Assembly (NCBI GenBank): GCA_002478765.1
Contig: DLQO01000042.1
Span: 1-16,899 of the forward strand
DNA length: 16,899 nt
Reading direction: 5' to 3'
Source: Flavobacteriales bacterium UBA7430
GTDB taxonomy: Bacteria > Bacteroidota > Bacteroidia > Flavobacteriales > UBA7430
Of this stretch, positions 6,408 to 14,506 are shown piece by piece (positions within the stretch are counted from its first letter, which is position 1; each line of letters starts with the position of its first letter). Position numbers and translations under genes: made by a program. The notes beneath the pieces are model-generated. The model was not told where the DNA came from, did no database searches, and was given only the letters and a program-made list of their open reading frames with translations.

Positions 6408-8615
6408 TTAACTACTTTTAAATTTTCGACTCACGGAAGTGATTCCTTTTACTTTTTTGATGTTTTCAATGATGGCTGCTAAATTCTTTTTATCATTGAT
6501 CAGGATCGTAATCATTCCATCAAAAATCCCATCAGAACTACTGATATTCATTGACTGAATGTTTACTTTTAAGTTGTTGGAAAGAATTTGAGTAACATCA
6601 TTGATAAATCCCATGCTATCTATGCCTTTGATGTGAATCATTGCGATTGATTTTCTATGGCTGCTGTCAATCCATTTCGTTTCGAGAATTCGATAAGCAA
6701 AGTTTGATTGCAGCCGGATTGCATTTGGGCAATCTTGTCGGTGAATTTTTATACCATCTTTGATGGTTGTAAATCCAAAAACTTCATCTCCAGGTATCGG
6801 GCTACAGCATTTTGAGTAAGTGTAATTTAACTTTTCATCATTGGCACCAAAGACTAAAGTGTCAAGCTTTAATTCTTCATCTATTGGAATGATTTTATCG
6901 ATCTTTTTTGAAAGTTTATTTTTGATGTATTGATACCAATTGTTCCGATTTCTTGCAAAATCTTTAATCAATAGGTTGTTTAACACCCCCGTACCTACGT
7001 CATAAAAAAGGTCTAAACTTGTTTTGTACTTAAAGTAACTCATCAACTTGTTGATGGTTTCCTCATCAAAAGGGAGTTTGATGTGTTTTAATTTCCTGCG
7101 AAGAATTTCTTTCCCCTCCTCAGCAATTTGTTTTTTCTCATCTTTCAGAGAGCTTTTAATTTTGTTTTTTGCCCGTGCGGTTACGACTATGTTTAGCCAA
7201 GATTTTTTAGGTTTTTGTTTTTGAGAACTGATGACCTCTACTTGATCACCACTCTTTAGTTTGTGGCTTAAAGGCACAATTTTACCGTCAACCTTGCAGC
7301 CGAGGCAGGTGGCCCCCAGTTGTGTGTGGATGTCAAAAGCAAAATCCAACACAGATGCACCTTTTGGTAGTGTGATTAAATCTCCGTTGGGTGTGAAGAC
7401 AAAAATTTCTTTTGAAAATAAATTGAGTTTGAATTCTTCCAGAAAGTCAACAGCATTGGATTCTGGGTTTTTCAGCATGTCTCTTATTTGATTGATCCAA
7501 TCTTCTAGGTTACCCTCTTTGTAATTCCCTTTTTGTTTGTATTTCCAGTGAGCAGCATATCCTTTCTCAGCTATTTCATCCATACGATCGGTTCGTATTT
7601 GTACTTCAACCCATTTGCCATTCGGGCCCATTACTGTTGTGTGTAAGGATTCATATCCGTTTGCTTTGGGGGTGGAAATCCAGTCACGCAGTCGATCTGG
7701 GTTAGGGCGGTAGTGGTCGGTAATTAAGGAGTAGGTTTTCCAGCAATCCGATTTCTCATTACTTAGCTCGGAATCGATGATGATTCGAATGGCAAATTTA
7801 TCATAGACCTCATCAAAAGTGACGCCTTGGTTTTTCATTTTTTTCCTGATGGAAAAAATGGATTTAGGCCTCCCCTTGATCGAGAAAAGTAATTGGTGCC
7901 CTTTCAGGGATTCCTTTAGAGGTTTCGTAAATTTTTGAATGTATTTAATTCGTGCATTTTTGGTAGCATTCAATTGTTGAATGATTTCATTGTACACATC
8001 GGGTTCGGTGTATTTTAGACCCAAGTCTTCGAGTTCTGTTTTTACAGTATAAAGCCCAAGACGATGCGCTAAGGGTGCGTATATGTAAAGGGTCTCAGAA
8101 CTGATTTTTTGTTGTTTTTGCCTCGGCATTGCATCCAATGTTTGCATGTTATGAAGGCGGTCTGCAAGTTTAATCAAGATGACGCGTACATCATCAGATA
8201 TTGTAAGTAACATCTTTCTGAAGTTTTCAGCTTGAGCTGATATGTCTTTTTCAGAAAAAACAGAAATCTTTGTGAGTCCATCAATAATTTGCCGAATCTT
8301 GGGATTGAAAATACGCTCCATATCCGCAAGTGTGTAATGTGTGTCTTCAACGACATCGTGGAGTAGCGCACAGGCAATGGAGGTTGCTCCTAGGCCAATG
8401 TCTTTAGCAACAATTTGTGCGACAGCAATCGGATGAAATATGTAGGGCTCGCCACTCTTTCTTCGGACATCTTTATGTGCTTCGACGGCAAAATTAAAAG
8501 CTTGTCTGATAAGTTTTTTATCTTCTCTAGTGATATCACTGTTGCAACTTCGCAATAGGGTTTTGTAACGTCGTACAATTTCTTTATTCTCCTTTTCTAA
8601 GGCTACTTCATCCAT
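6408..8615 (-). CDS. rel: bifunctional (p)ppGpp synthetase/hydrolase, RelA/SpoT family
   Basis: A 735-residue long Rel protein that makes and breaks the stringent-response alarmones. The N-terminal HD hydrolase domain looks active: RKSGEPYIFHP (52-62) holds the conserved Arg and first His, H86-D87 and E90-D91 form HDVVED, and D152 lies in KLADRLHNM. The synthetase domain also looks active: GRPKSIFSI (248-256), D272 in YDKFAIRII, GYESLHTT (320-327) and E337 in VEVQIRT. A TGS domain follows at about 402-463, a conserved CC region at 602-616, and an ACT domain at about 657-732, which normally sense ribosome state. Both halves are intact, so this is Rel/SpoT-like rather than hydrolase-dead RelA. 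It heads a probable rel-fur-purA unit, has a promoter-like sequence close upstream, and is separated from fahA by 71 bases. Confidence 0.96.
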   Translation of the reverse strand: MDEVALEKENKEIVRRYKTLLRSCNSDITREDKKLIRQAFNFAVEAHKDVRRKSGEPYIFHPIAVAQIVAKDIGLGATSIACALLHDVVEDTHYTLADMERIFNPKIRQIIDGLTKISVFSEKDISAQAENFRKMLLTISDDVRVILIKLADRLHNMQTLDAMPRQKQQKISSETLYIYAPLAHRLGLYTVKTELEDLGLKYTEPDVYNEIIQQLNATKNARIKYIQKFTKPLKESLKGHQLLFSIKGRPKSIFSIRKKMKNQGVTFDEVYDKFAIRIIIDSELSNEKSDCWKTYSLITDHYRPNPDRLRDWISTPKANGYESLHTTVMGPNGKWVEVQIRTDRMDEIAEKGYAAHWKYKQKGNYKEGNLEDWINQIRDMLKNPESNAVDFLEEFKLNLFSKEIFVFTPNGDLITLPKGASVLDFAFDIHTQLGATCLGCKVDGKIVPLSHKLKSGDQVEVISSQKQKPKKSWLNIVVTARAKNKIKSSLKDEKKQIAEEGKEILRRKLKHIKLPFDEETINKLMSYFKYKTSLDLFYDVGTGVLNNLLIKDFARNRNNWYQYIKNKLSKKIDKIIPIDEELKLDTLVFGANDEKLNYTYSKCCSPIPGDEVFGFTTIKDGIKIHRQDCPNAIRLQSNFAYRILETKWIDSSHRKSIAMIHIKGIDSMGFINDVTQILSNNLKVNIQSMNISSSDGIFDGMITILINDKKNLAAIIENIKKVKGITSVSRKFKSS

Positions 8616-8634
8616 CCTGTTTTCGTACTTTGTA

Positions 8635-8664
8635 TAAACTTAGGGAAATTGTGCTATTCAAAAA
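8635..8664 (-). promoter_or_regulatory. possible Bacteroidota-type promoter for rel
   Basis: Read on the minus strand, TTTTTG (8664-8659) is followed after 16 bases by TAAGTTTA (8642-8635). This is close to the Bacteroidota pattern of TTG near -33 and TAnnTTTG near -7, with one mismatch in the -7 element and a spacer at the short end. The -7 element ends 19 bases before the rel ATG, implying a very short leader. It is a moderate match in AT-rich DNA. Confidence 0.4.
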
Positions 8665-8686
8665 GTGAATATGGGAATTTTATACA

Positions 8687-9970
8687 TCAATTAGAAGCAA
8701 AAGATTGTTTTTTTACGGGAAGAATTTTTGTTCGTATTTCGCCGAATCCAATTCGGTAGTTGCCGCATTTTGCATGGGCCTTCATGTGAATTGTATCGTA
8801 GTCATTTAAAAATTTTCGATCTGTACCGTCGGGCATTTTGATGGGTTTGGTGCCTTTCCAAGTTAGTTCTAGCATAGAGCCGTATGTTTCAGGATTACTT
8901 CCGGATATGGTTCCTGACGCCATGATGTCTCCCGCATTGACATTGCAACCATTTATTGTGTGGTGGGCTAATTGTTGTGCCATGTTCCAGTACAAGTGTT
9001 TGTAATTGGACTTTGTTAGAGAATGAGGCGCAAAGTTATCGGAGGAAATCTGGACTTCCAATTCAATGTCAATATTTTTTTGACCTTCAAACCTTAAATA
9101 AGGTAAGGTGGCGGGATCCTGCTTTTCTCCATTTACTCGAAAGGGTTCGAGTGCATCAAGCGTTACGATCCAGGGCGAAATGGAGGATGCAAAGTTTTTC
9201 CCTAAAAATGGGCCTAGTGGAACGTATTCCCACTTTTGTATGTCTCTAGCCGACCAGTCATTAAACACGCACATACCAAAAATATAATTTTCCGCTTCAG
9301 AGGTTTTAATCTGCTCTCCCAATTCATTTCCTTGACCTGTTATAAAGGCCATTTCTAATTCAAAGTCCAACAGTCTTGTTGGCCCGAAGGTAGGTGTTGA
9401 AGAGTTTTCCATTAATTGCTGTCCCATAGGTCTGTAGACGTCAGTACCTGATATAATAATGGAGGATGCTCTTCCGTGGTAGGCGACGGGCATGTGCAAC
9501 CAGTTGGGTAGTAGTGCGTTTTTTGGATCTCTGAACATACAGCCTACGTTGTATGCGTGCTGTCGACTCGAGTAAAAGTCTGTGTAGTCCCCAATTTTTA
9601 TGGGCATCATCATTTCAATTTCCTCCACAGCGTGAAGTACTTCTTTTTTATGATTAAACTCGGAGTGGTGCTTGTCGTCAAAGATTTCTGCTATCCGATC
9701 TCTTACTTGTCGCCACACGGTTTTTTTTAGTTTCAAAAAATCATTTAATTTTTTTTTTTGAAAGACATCCCTGTTTAAGGGAATGTTTTTAAAATAGTTT
9801 AATTTTTGCAGCAGCCCTAAATCAATGGCAACATCTCCAATACGAGTTCCGATGCAAACCTGGTTATTTTGTTTTTTAAACACACCAAAAGGGATGTTTT
9901 GAATAGGGAAGTCAGAGTCTTTTGGAACAGAAATCCATGATTTTCTGTTCGAATCGTTTGCTTTTATCAT
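8687..9970 (-). CDS. fahA: fumarylacetoacetase
   Basis: This enzyme hydrolyses fumarylacetoacetate to fumarate and acetoacetate, the last step of tyrosine/phenylalanine breakdown. Numbered from the ATG at 9970 it has 427 residues, the usual length. The small N-terminal domain (about 1-120) precedes the FAH catalytic domain. Metal and active-site residues known from the mammalian enzyme are all recognisable: D131 and Y133 in DFYSSRQH, H138, E204 and E206 in LDFELEMAF, D238, R242 and Q245 in NDWSARDIQKWEY, and K258 in FLGKNF. I chose the ATG at 9970 (MIKANDSNRKSW) because family members start here; an upstream ATG at 9991 would add seven unconserved residues encoded by promoter DNA. No other tyrosine-catabolism gene is adjacent. 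Three homopolymer runs lie in its N-terminal third. It diverges from glyA. Confidence 0.95.
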   Translation of the reverse strand: MIKANDSNRKSWISVPKDSDFPIQNIPFGVFKKQNNQVCIGTRIGDVAIDLGLLQKLNYFKNIPLNRDVFQKKKLNDFLKLKKTVWRQVRDRIAEIFDDKHHSEFNHKKEVLHAVEEIEMMMPIKIGDYTDFYSSRQHAYNVGCMFRDPKNALLPNWLHMPVAYHGRASSIIISGTDVYRPMGQQLMENSSTPTFGPTRLLDFELEMAFITGQGNELGEQIKTSEAENYIFGMCVFNDWSARDIQKWEYVPLGPFLGKNFASSISPWIVTLDALEPFRVNGEKQDPATLPYLRFEGQKNIDIELEVQISSDNFAPHSLTKSNYKHLYWNMAQQLAHHTINGCNVNAGDIMASGTISGSNPETYGSMLELTWKGTKPIKMPDGTDRKFLNDYDTIHMKAHAKCGNYRIGFGEIRTKILPVKKQSFASN

Positions 9971-9999
9971 ATTAACATAAATTTTACACAATTAAGAAT

Positions 10000-10007
10000 T
10001 ATATTTG
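10000..10007 (+). promoter_or_regulatory. Bacteroidota -7 promoter element of glyA
   Basis: TATATTTG matches the Bacteroidota -7 consensus TAnnTTTG exactly and lies 44 bases before the glyA ATG in the fahA-glyA spacer. No TTG is present at the expected -33 distance, so the upstream half is weak. Transcription starting near 10013 would leave a leader of about 40 bases. Confidence 0.6.
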
Positions 10008-10051
10008 CAAACTAAATTAAGAAAAACAACGCTAACTACGCTAAAATAATC

Positions 10052-11326
10052 ATGGAAAGAGACCAACAAATTTTCGAGTTAATTCAAGAAGAGCACGAAC
10101 GTCAGGTTTATGGTATTGAATTAATTGCTTCAGAAAACTTCGTTAGTGATCAAGTAATGGAGGCTGCAGGTTCTTGCTTAACCAATAAGTACGCTGAGGG
10201 TTATCCGGGCAAACGATACTACGGAGGTTGTGAAGTGGTTGATGAAGTTGAGCAAATCGCTATCGATCGAGCTAAAGTTTTGTTTGGTGTTGAGTACGCT
10301 AATGTACAACCTCATTCTGGGTCACAGGCAAATGCTGCGGTTTACTTGGTATGTTTAAAGCCGGGAGATAAGATTTTAGGTTTTGATCTTTCTCATGGAG
10401 GGCACCTTACTCACGGTTCTTCCGTTAACTTTTCAGGGAAGCTTTATGACCCTTCTTTTTACGGAGTAGAGAAAGAGACCGGTCGTGTTGACATGGATAA
10501 AGTTGAGGCTATTGCGCTTAAAGAGCAGCCTAAATTAATCATCTGTGGAGCATCGGCCTATTCAAGAGATTGGGATTATGCGCGTTTTCGTGAAATCGCA
10601 GACAAAGTTGGAGCCATCTTGATGGCCGATATTTCTCATCCAGCAGGTTTGATTGCCAAAGGAGTTTTAAACGACCCTGTTGAGCACTGTCACATCTTAA
10701 CGACAACAACACATAAGACTTTGAGAGGACCTCGTGGAGGTCTAATCATGTTGCCAAAAGATTTTGAAAATCCATGGGGGTTAAAAACGCCTAAAGGTAA
10801 GGTTCGTATGATGTCTGCTTTATTAAACTCTGCCGTATTCCCTGGAATGCAAGGGGGCCCTTTGGAGCATGTAATTGCTGCAAAAGCGATAGCTTTTGGT
10901 GAAGCGCTTACGGATGCTTATTTTGAATATGCGTTGCAGGTGAAGAGAAATGCAACTGCTATGGCTGATGCTCTTGTAGCTAAAGGATATGACGTGGTTT
11001 CCGGGGGAACGGACAATCATTGCATGTTGATTGATTTACGGTCGAAGAATGTGACGGGTAAAGATGCGGAAAATGCTTTGGTAAAGGCGCATATTACGGT
11101 TAACAAAAATATGGTCCCTTTTGACGATCAATCGCCATTTGTTACCTCGGGTATTCGTGTGGGTACAGCAGCTCTAACAACTCGAGGTTTAAATGAACAA
11201 CACATGGTTCAAATTGTTGATCTGATTGATGAGGTTATTTTAAATTACGAAAATGAAGAAGCTTTAAAAGCTGTAGGTGACAAAGTAAACGAAATGATGG
11301 GTGCTTTCCCGATTTTCGCTTCATAG
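10052..11326 (+). CDS. glyA: serine hydroxymethyltransferase
   Basis: GlyA interconverts serine and glycine using PLP and tetrahydrofolate, supplying one-carbon units as 5,10-methylene-THF for purine, thymidylate and methionine synthesis in the cytoplasm. The 424-residue protein has the full family set: ELIASENF near the N-terminus, the [13 protein letters not shown] stretch (47-59), HSGSQAN (88-94) for PLP phosphate binding, [12 protein letters not shown] (191-202) with the PLP-contacting Asp and His, and [14 protein letters not shown] with K222 as the lysine that binds PLP. The start at 10052 gives the normal N-terminus. The gene has its own promoter element and its own terminator, so it is probably a single-gene unit. 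It diverges from fahA. Confidence 0.97.
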   Translation: MERDQQIFELIQEEHERQVYGIELIASENFVSDQVMEAAGSCLTNKYAEGYPGKRYYGGCEVVDEVEQIAIDRAKVLFGVEYANVQPHSGSQANAAVYLVCLKPGDKILGFDLSHGGHLTHGSSVNFSGKLYDPSFYGVEKETGRVDMDKVEAIALKEQPKLIICGASAYSRDWDYARFREIADKVGAILMADISHPAGLIAKGVLNDPVEHCHILTTTTHKTLRGPRGGLIMLPKDFENPWGLKTPKGKVRMMSALLNSAVFPGMQGGPLEHVIAAKAIAFGEALTDAYFEYALQVKRNATAMADALVAKGYDVVSGGTDNHCMLIDLRSKNVTGKDAENALVKAHITVNKNMVPFDDQSPFVTSGIRVGTAALTTRGLNEQHMVQIVDLIDEVILNYENEEALKAVGDKVNEMMGAFPIFAS

Positions 11327-11349
11327 TTCACTGCTTGATATGAAATCAC

Positions 11350-11378
11350 AAAAGAGGTCGAAAGCGACCTCTTTTTTT
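11350..11378 (+). terminator. rho-independent terminator of glyA
   Basis: A perfect stem (GAGGTCG at 11354-11360 with CGACCTC at 11365-11371, extended by A-T pairs to 11 bp) closes the four-base loop AAAG and runs into seven T's (11372-11378). It begins 24 bases after the glyA stop codon. This is the cleanest terminator in the window. Confidence 0.93.
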
Positions 11379-11411
11379 GTCTTACAGATTCTTATTATTG
11401 AATTCAAAAAC

Positions 11412-11419
11412 TATCTTTA
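11412..11419 (+). promoter_or_regulatory. candidate -7 element for ychF
   Basis: TATCTTTA differs from TAnnTTTG only at the last base and lies 18 bases before the ychF ATG, downstream of the glyA terminator. No TTG sits at the right distance upstream. A promoter is expected in this 59-base stretch, but the motif alone is weak. Confidence 0.3.
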
Positions 11420-11437
11420 CAGCCCTAAAAGTTTATT

Positions 11438-12529
11438 ATGAAGTGTGGAATTGTCGGATTGCCTAACGTTGGTAAATCAACCTTGTTTAATTGTTTGTCA
11501 AATGCCAAGGCCTTGGCAGCGAATTATCCTTTCGCTACCATTGAACCTAATGTTGGTGTAATACCAGTGCCGGACGAAAGAATAGCAAAGTTGGAAGCGC
11601 TTGTTAATCCTGAGCGTGTGCAGCAAGCTATTGTTGAGATTGTAGATATTGCCGGTTTGGTTCGAGGCGCAAGTAAAGGTGAGGGGCTAGGAAATAAGTT
11701 CTTGGCGAATATTAGAGAGACACAAGCAATCATACACGTGTTGCGATGTTTTGAAAATGATAACATTACGCATGTAGACGGTTCTATAGATCCGGTTAGA
11801 GATAAGGAAACCATCGATATAGAGCTTCAGATCAAAGATTTAGAGTCTGTAGAGAAAAAGATTGAAACAACGAAGAAAAAATCCAGAACAGGAGATAAAG
11901 AGGCGGCAACGACTTTAGCGCTTCTTGAGTTGTATAAATCGCATCTTGAGGCTGGGCAGTCTGCACGATCTATTGATTTGACAGAGAAAGAAAAAGAGGT
12001 TGTAGAGGATTTAATGCTACTAACCGATAAGCCCATACTTTACATATGTAACGTTAATGAGGATGAGGCTATTGACGGTAATGCGCACGTCGATGCCGTT
12101 CGTGAGATGATTAAGCACGAGGATGCTCAGTTGCTTGTTATAGCTGCAGGTATGGAGGCAGATATTATGGAGTTGGACACCTTTGATGAGCGCCAAGAGT
12201 TTTTGCAAGACATGGGGTTAGACGAGCCTGGGGTAAAGAAGATAATACGTACAGCTTATGCTTTGTTAAAGCTTCAAACCTATTTCACGGCAGGTGTAAA
12301 AGAGGTTCGGGCTTGGACCATAAAAGAGGGCTTTACGGCGCCTCAAGCGGCCGGCGTAATTCATACCGACTTTGAGAAAGGGTTTATTAGAGCTGAGGTT
12401 ATTGGTTATGATGATTATGTTTCTTTGGGTTCTGAGTTGGCTTGTAAGGAGGCTGGTAAATTGTCCATTGAGGGGAAGGAGTACATCGTTCAGGATGGAG
12501 ATGTGATGCACTTCAGATTCAACGTTTAA
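11438..12529 (+). CDS. ychF: redox-regulated ribosome-binding ATPase YchF (OLA1 family)
   Basis: YchF is a universally conserved Obg-related P-loop protein that binds ribosomes and, unlike its relatives, prefers ATP. The 363-residue protein has the usual length. It shows the P-loop GLPNVGKST (7-15), the switch region FATIEPNVG (32-40), the DIAGLV G3 motif (70-75) and NVNE (205-208) in place of the NKxD guanine-specificity motif, consistent with ATP preference. A coiled-coil insert of charged residues covers about 128-190, and a TGS domain covers roughly 280-362, ending in the typical DGDVMHFRFNV. The start at 11438 gives the standard MKCGIVGLPNVGKS opening. It lies between two terminators, so it is probably transcribed alone. 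Confidence 0.96.
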   Translation: MKCGIVGLPNVGKSTLFNCLSNAKALAANYPFATIEPNVGVIPVPDERIAKLEALVNPERVQQAIVEIVDIAGLVRGASKGEGLGNKFLANIRETQAIIHVLRCFENDNITHVDGSIDPVRDKETIDIELQIKDLESVEKKIETTKKKSRTGDKEAATTLALLELYKSHLEAGQSARSIDLTEKEKEVVEDLMLLTDKPILYICNVNEDEAIDGNAHVDAVREMIKHEDAQLLVIAAGMEADIMELDTFDERQEFLQDMGLDEPGVKKIIRTAYALLKLQTYFTAGVKEVRAWTIKEGFTAPQAAGVIHTDFEKGFIRAEVIGYDDYVSLGSELACKEAGKLSIEGKEYIVQDGDVMHFRFNV

Positions 12530-12597
12530 TTGTTGATAAAGTTGTGTAGAGCTTTCAGTTAATCTGCTCAATCGAATACGTATAATTTTTTATTTTT

Positions 12598-12637
12598 AGA
12601 AAGTAGTATAGTTTTAGTCTATGCTACTTTTCTTTTT
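12598..12637 (+). terminator. rho-independent terminator of ychF
   Basis: The sequence AAAGTAGTATAG (12600-12611) pairs with CTATGCTACTTT (12619-12630) as a 12-bp stem with one G-U pair and a 7-base loop, followed by a T-rich run to 12637. It lies about 70 bases after the ychF stop. An upstream ATG in the parE frame at 12621 falls inside the 3' arm of this stem, which argues that the real parE start is farther down. Confidence 0.82.
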
Positions 12638-12659
12638 CAGAAAACATTCAAGAACTCTT

Positions 12660-14504
12660 ATGGCAGAGAATCAATATACAGAGGATAGTATCAGGTCCTT
12701 AGACTGGAAGGAGCACATTCGTATGCGTCCGGGAATGTACATTGGTAAGTTAGGCGACGGAACGGCGCACGATGACGGGATCTACATACTCCTTAAGGAA
12801 GTGGTAGATAACTGCATCGATGAGTACGTCATGGGGCACGGAAAAAATATTGAAGTAAGTGTTCGCGGGAAAAAAGTTACCGTTCGGGATTACGGTAGAG
12901 GTATTCCACTTGGAAAAGTGATCGACTGTGTTTCCAAAATTAACACCGGAGGGAAGTACGATTCACAAGCTTTTAAGAAATCCATAGGATTGAATGGTGT
13001 TGGTACAAAAGCCGTAAATGCACTTTCCGATTATTTTAGAGTTCAATCGGTTAGAGACGGGCAAACGAAAGTTGTAGAGTTTCAACAAGGAGAAGTTACC
13101 CTCGAAGAAGCGATTCAGGAAACATCGGTGAGAAAAGGAACACGGGTTTCCTTTATTCCGGACGAGGCGATCTTTCACAATTTTCGCTATGTAAATGAAT
13201 ACGTAGAGAAAATGATGTGGCACTATGCCTATTTGAATACCGGGCTCACGATGCTCTACAACGGTGAGAAGTTTCATTCTGAAAACGGACTTTACGACTT
13301 GTTGAATAATGAGATCGAAAAAGGTACGACCCACTATCCAGTAATTCATTTAAAAGGTGACGATATTGAGATCGCGATGACCCATATGCGAAATCAATAT
13401 GGCGAGTCCTATCATACCTTTGTAAACGGTCAGCATACCACTATGGGCGGAACCCATCAGGCCGCTTTCCGAGAAGCAGTCGTAAAAACGATTCGCGAGT
13501 ATTACGGAAAGAATTACGAAGCCTCTGACATTCGTCAGGCTATAAATGCAGCCATCAGCATCAAGGTTATAGAGCCGATTTTTGAATCTCAAACAAAAAC
13601 TAAATTAGGGTCTACTGATATGGGGCCTGATTTGCCTACGGTACGAACTTTTGTAAACGATTTTGTGAAGAGTAAGCTCGACAACTACCTTCATAAAAAT
13701 CCTGAAGTTGCCGATGCGATTCAGAAGAAAATATTACTGGCCGAACGAGAAAGAAAAGATTTGGCTGGAATAAAAAAACTCAGCAGAGAGCGTGCTAAAA
13801 AAGCCAATCTTCACAATAAAAAATTACGCGATTGTAGGGTGCATTATAGCGATATCAAGAAAGAGCGACGGTTAGAAACGACCCTGTTTATTACGGAGGG
13901 AGATTCTGCCAGTGGTTCCATTACGAAATCGCGCGATGTTAATACACAAGCCGTTTTTAGTTTAAAAGGTAAGCCTTTGAACTCATACGGCTTGACCAAA
14001 AAGATCGTTTATGAAAACGAAGAATTTAATTTAGTTCAGGCAGCATTAAATATCGAAAATGGTTTGGAAGATCTTCGTTACAACAACGTGGTCATTGCAA
14101 CCGATGCCGACGTAGATGGTATGCACATTCGTTTGTTGCTGATCACATTCTTTTTGCAATTCTTCCCGGAGTTAATTCGCGAAGGGCATTTGTACATTCT
14201 TCAAACGCCATTGTTTAGAGTTCGCAACAAAAAAGAAACCATCTATTGTTACGATCAAAGTGAAAAAACATCAGCTATCGAAAAGCTGAAAGGAAAATTG
14301 GAGATCACCCGCTTTAAAGGTTTGGGTGAGATTTCACCCAACGAATTTAAAGGCTTCATAGGGAAAGATATTCGTTTGGAGCCTGTAATGATAGGCAAAG
14401 AACAAACCATCGCTGAAATGTTGAAGTTTTACATGGGTAAAAACACCCCCGATCGTCAGCAATTTATCATTGAGAACCTACGCGTAGAAAAAGGAGTTGA
14501 ATAG
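12660..14504 (+). CDS. parE: DNA topoisomerase IV subunit B
   Basis: ParE is the ATPase subunit of topoisomerase IV, which unlinks daughter chromosomes. From the ATG at 12660 it has 614 residues. I see the GHKL ATPase with E47 (general base) and N51 in LLKEVVDN, D77 in RDYGRGIP and the GLNGVGTKA lid region (110-118), then the transducer domain. The TOPRIM metal site has E413 in [10 protein letters not shown] and D482, D484 and D486 in TDADVDGMH, and the C-terminal KGLGE motif is at 553-557. An ATG at 12621 would add 13 unconserved residues ([13 protein letters not shown]) encoded by the terminator stem, so I reject it. The short length without the GyrB insert, and the adjacent A subunit, favour ParE over GyrB. 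parC follows after two bases. Confidence 0.93.
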   Translation: MAENQYTEDSIRSLDWKEHIRMRPGMYIGKLGDGTAHDDGIYILLKEVVDNCIDEYVMGHGKNIEVSVRGKKVTVRDYGRGIPLGKVIDCVSKINTGGKYDSQAFKKSIGLNGVGTKAVNALSDYFRVQSVRDGQTKVVEFQQGEVTLEEAIQETSVRKGTRVSFIPDEAIFHNFRYVNEYVEKMMWHYAYLNTGLTMLYNGEKFHSENGLYDLLNNEIEKGTTHYPVIHLKGDDIEIAMTHMRNQYGESYHTFVNGQHTTMGGTHQAAFREAVVKTIREYYGKNYEASDIRQAINAAISIKVIEPIFESQTKTKLGSTDMGPDLPTVRTFVNDFVKSKLDNYLHKNPEVADAIQKKILLAERERKDLAGIKKLSRERAKKANLHNKKLRDCRVHYSDIKKERRLETTLFITEGDSASGSITKSRDVNTQAVFSLKGKPLNSYGLTKKIVYENEEFNLVQAALNIENGLEDLRYNNVVIATDADVDGMHIRLLLITFFLQFFPELIREGHLYILQTPLFRVRNKKETIYCYDQSEKTSAIEKLKGKLEITRFKGLGEISPNEFKGFIGKDIRLEPVMIGKEQTIAEMLKFYMGKNTPDRQQFIIENLRVEKGVE

Positions 14505-14506
14505 TT

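Noticed and set aside
12266..12571. 101-residue minus-strand ORF overlapping the ychF 3' end
   Set aside because: It is antisense to the conserved TGS domain and has no recognisable features.
12581..12586. TATAAT as a classical sigma-70 promoter for parE
   Set aside because: No TTGACA-like box lies about 17 bases upstream, and Bacteroidota primary promoters use a different -7 element; kept only as a note in the parE finding.
12963..13592. Two adjacent minus-strand ORFs (128 and 80 residues) opposite parE
   Set aside because: They are antisense to the conserved ATPase/transducer region of parE; codon content follows the complement of parE.
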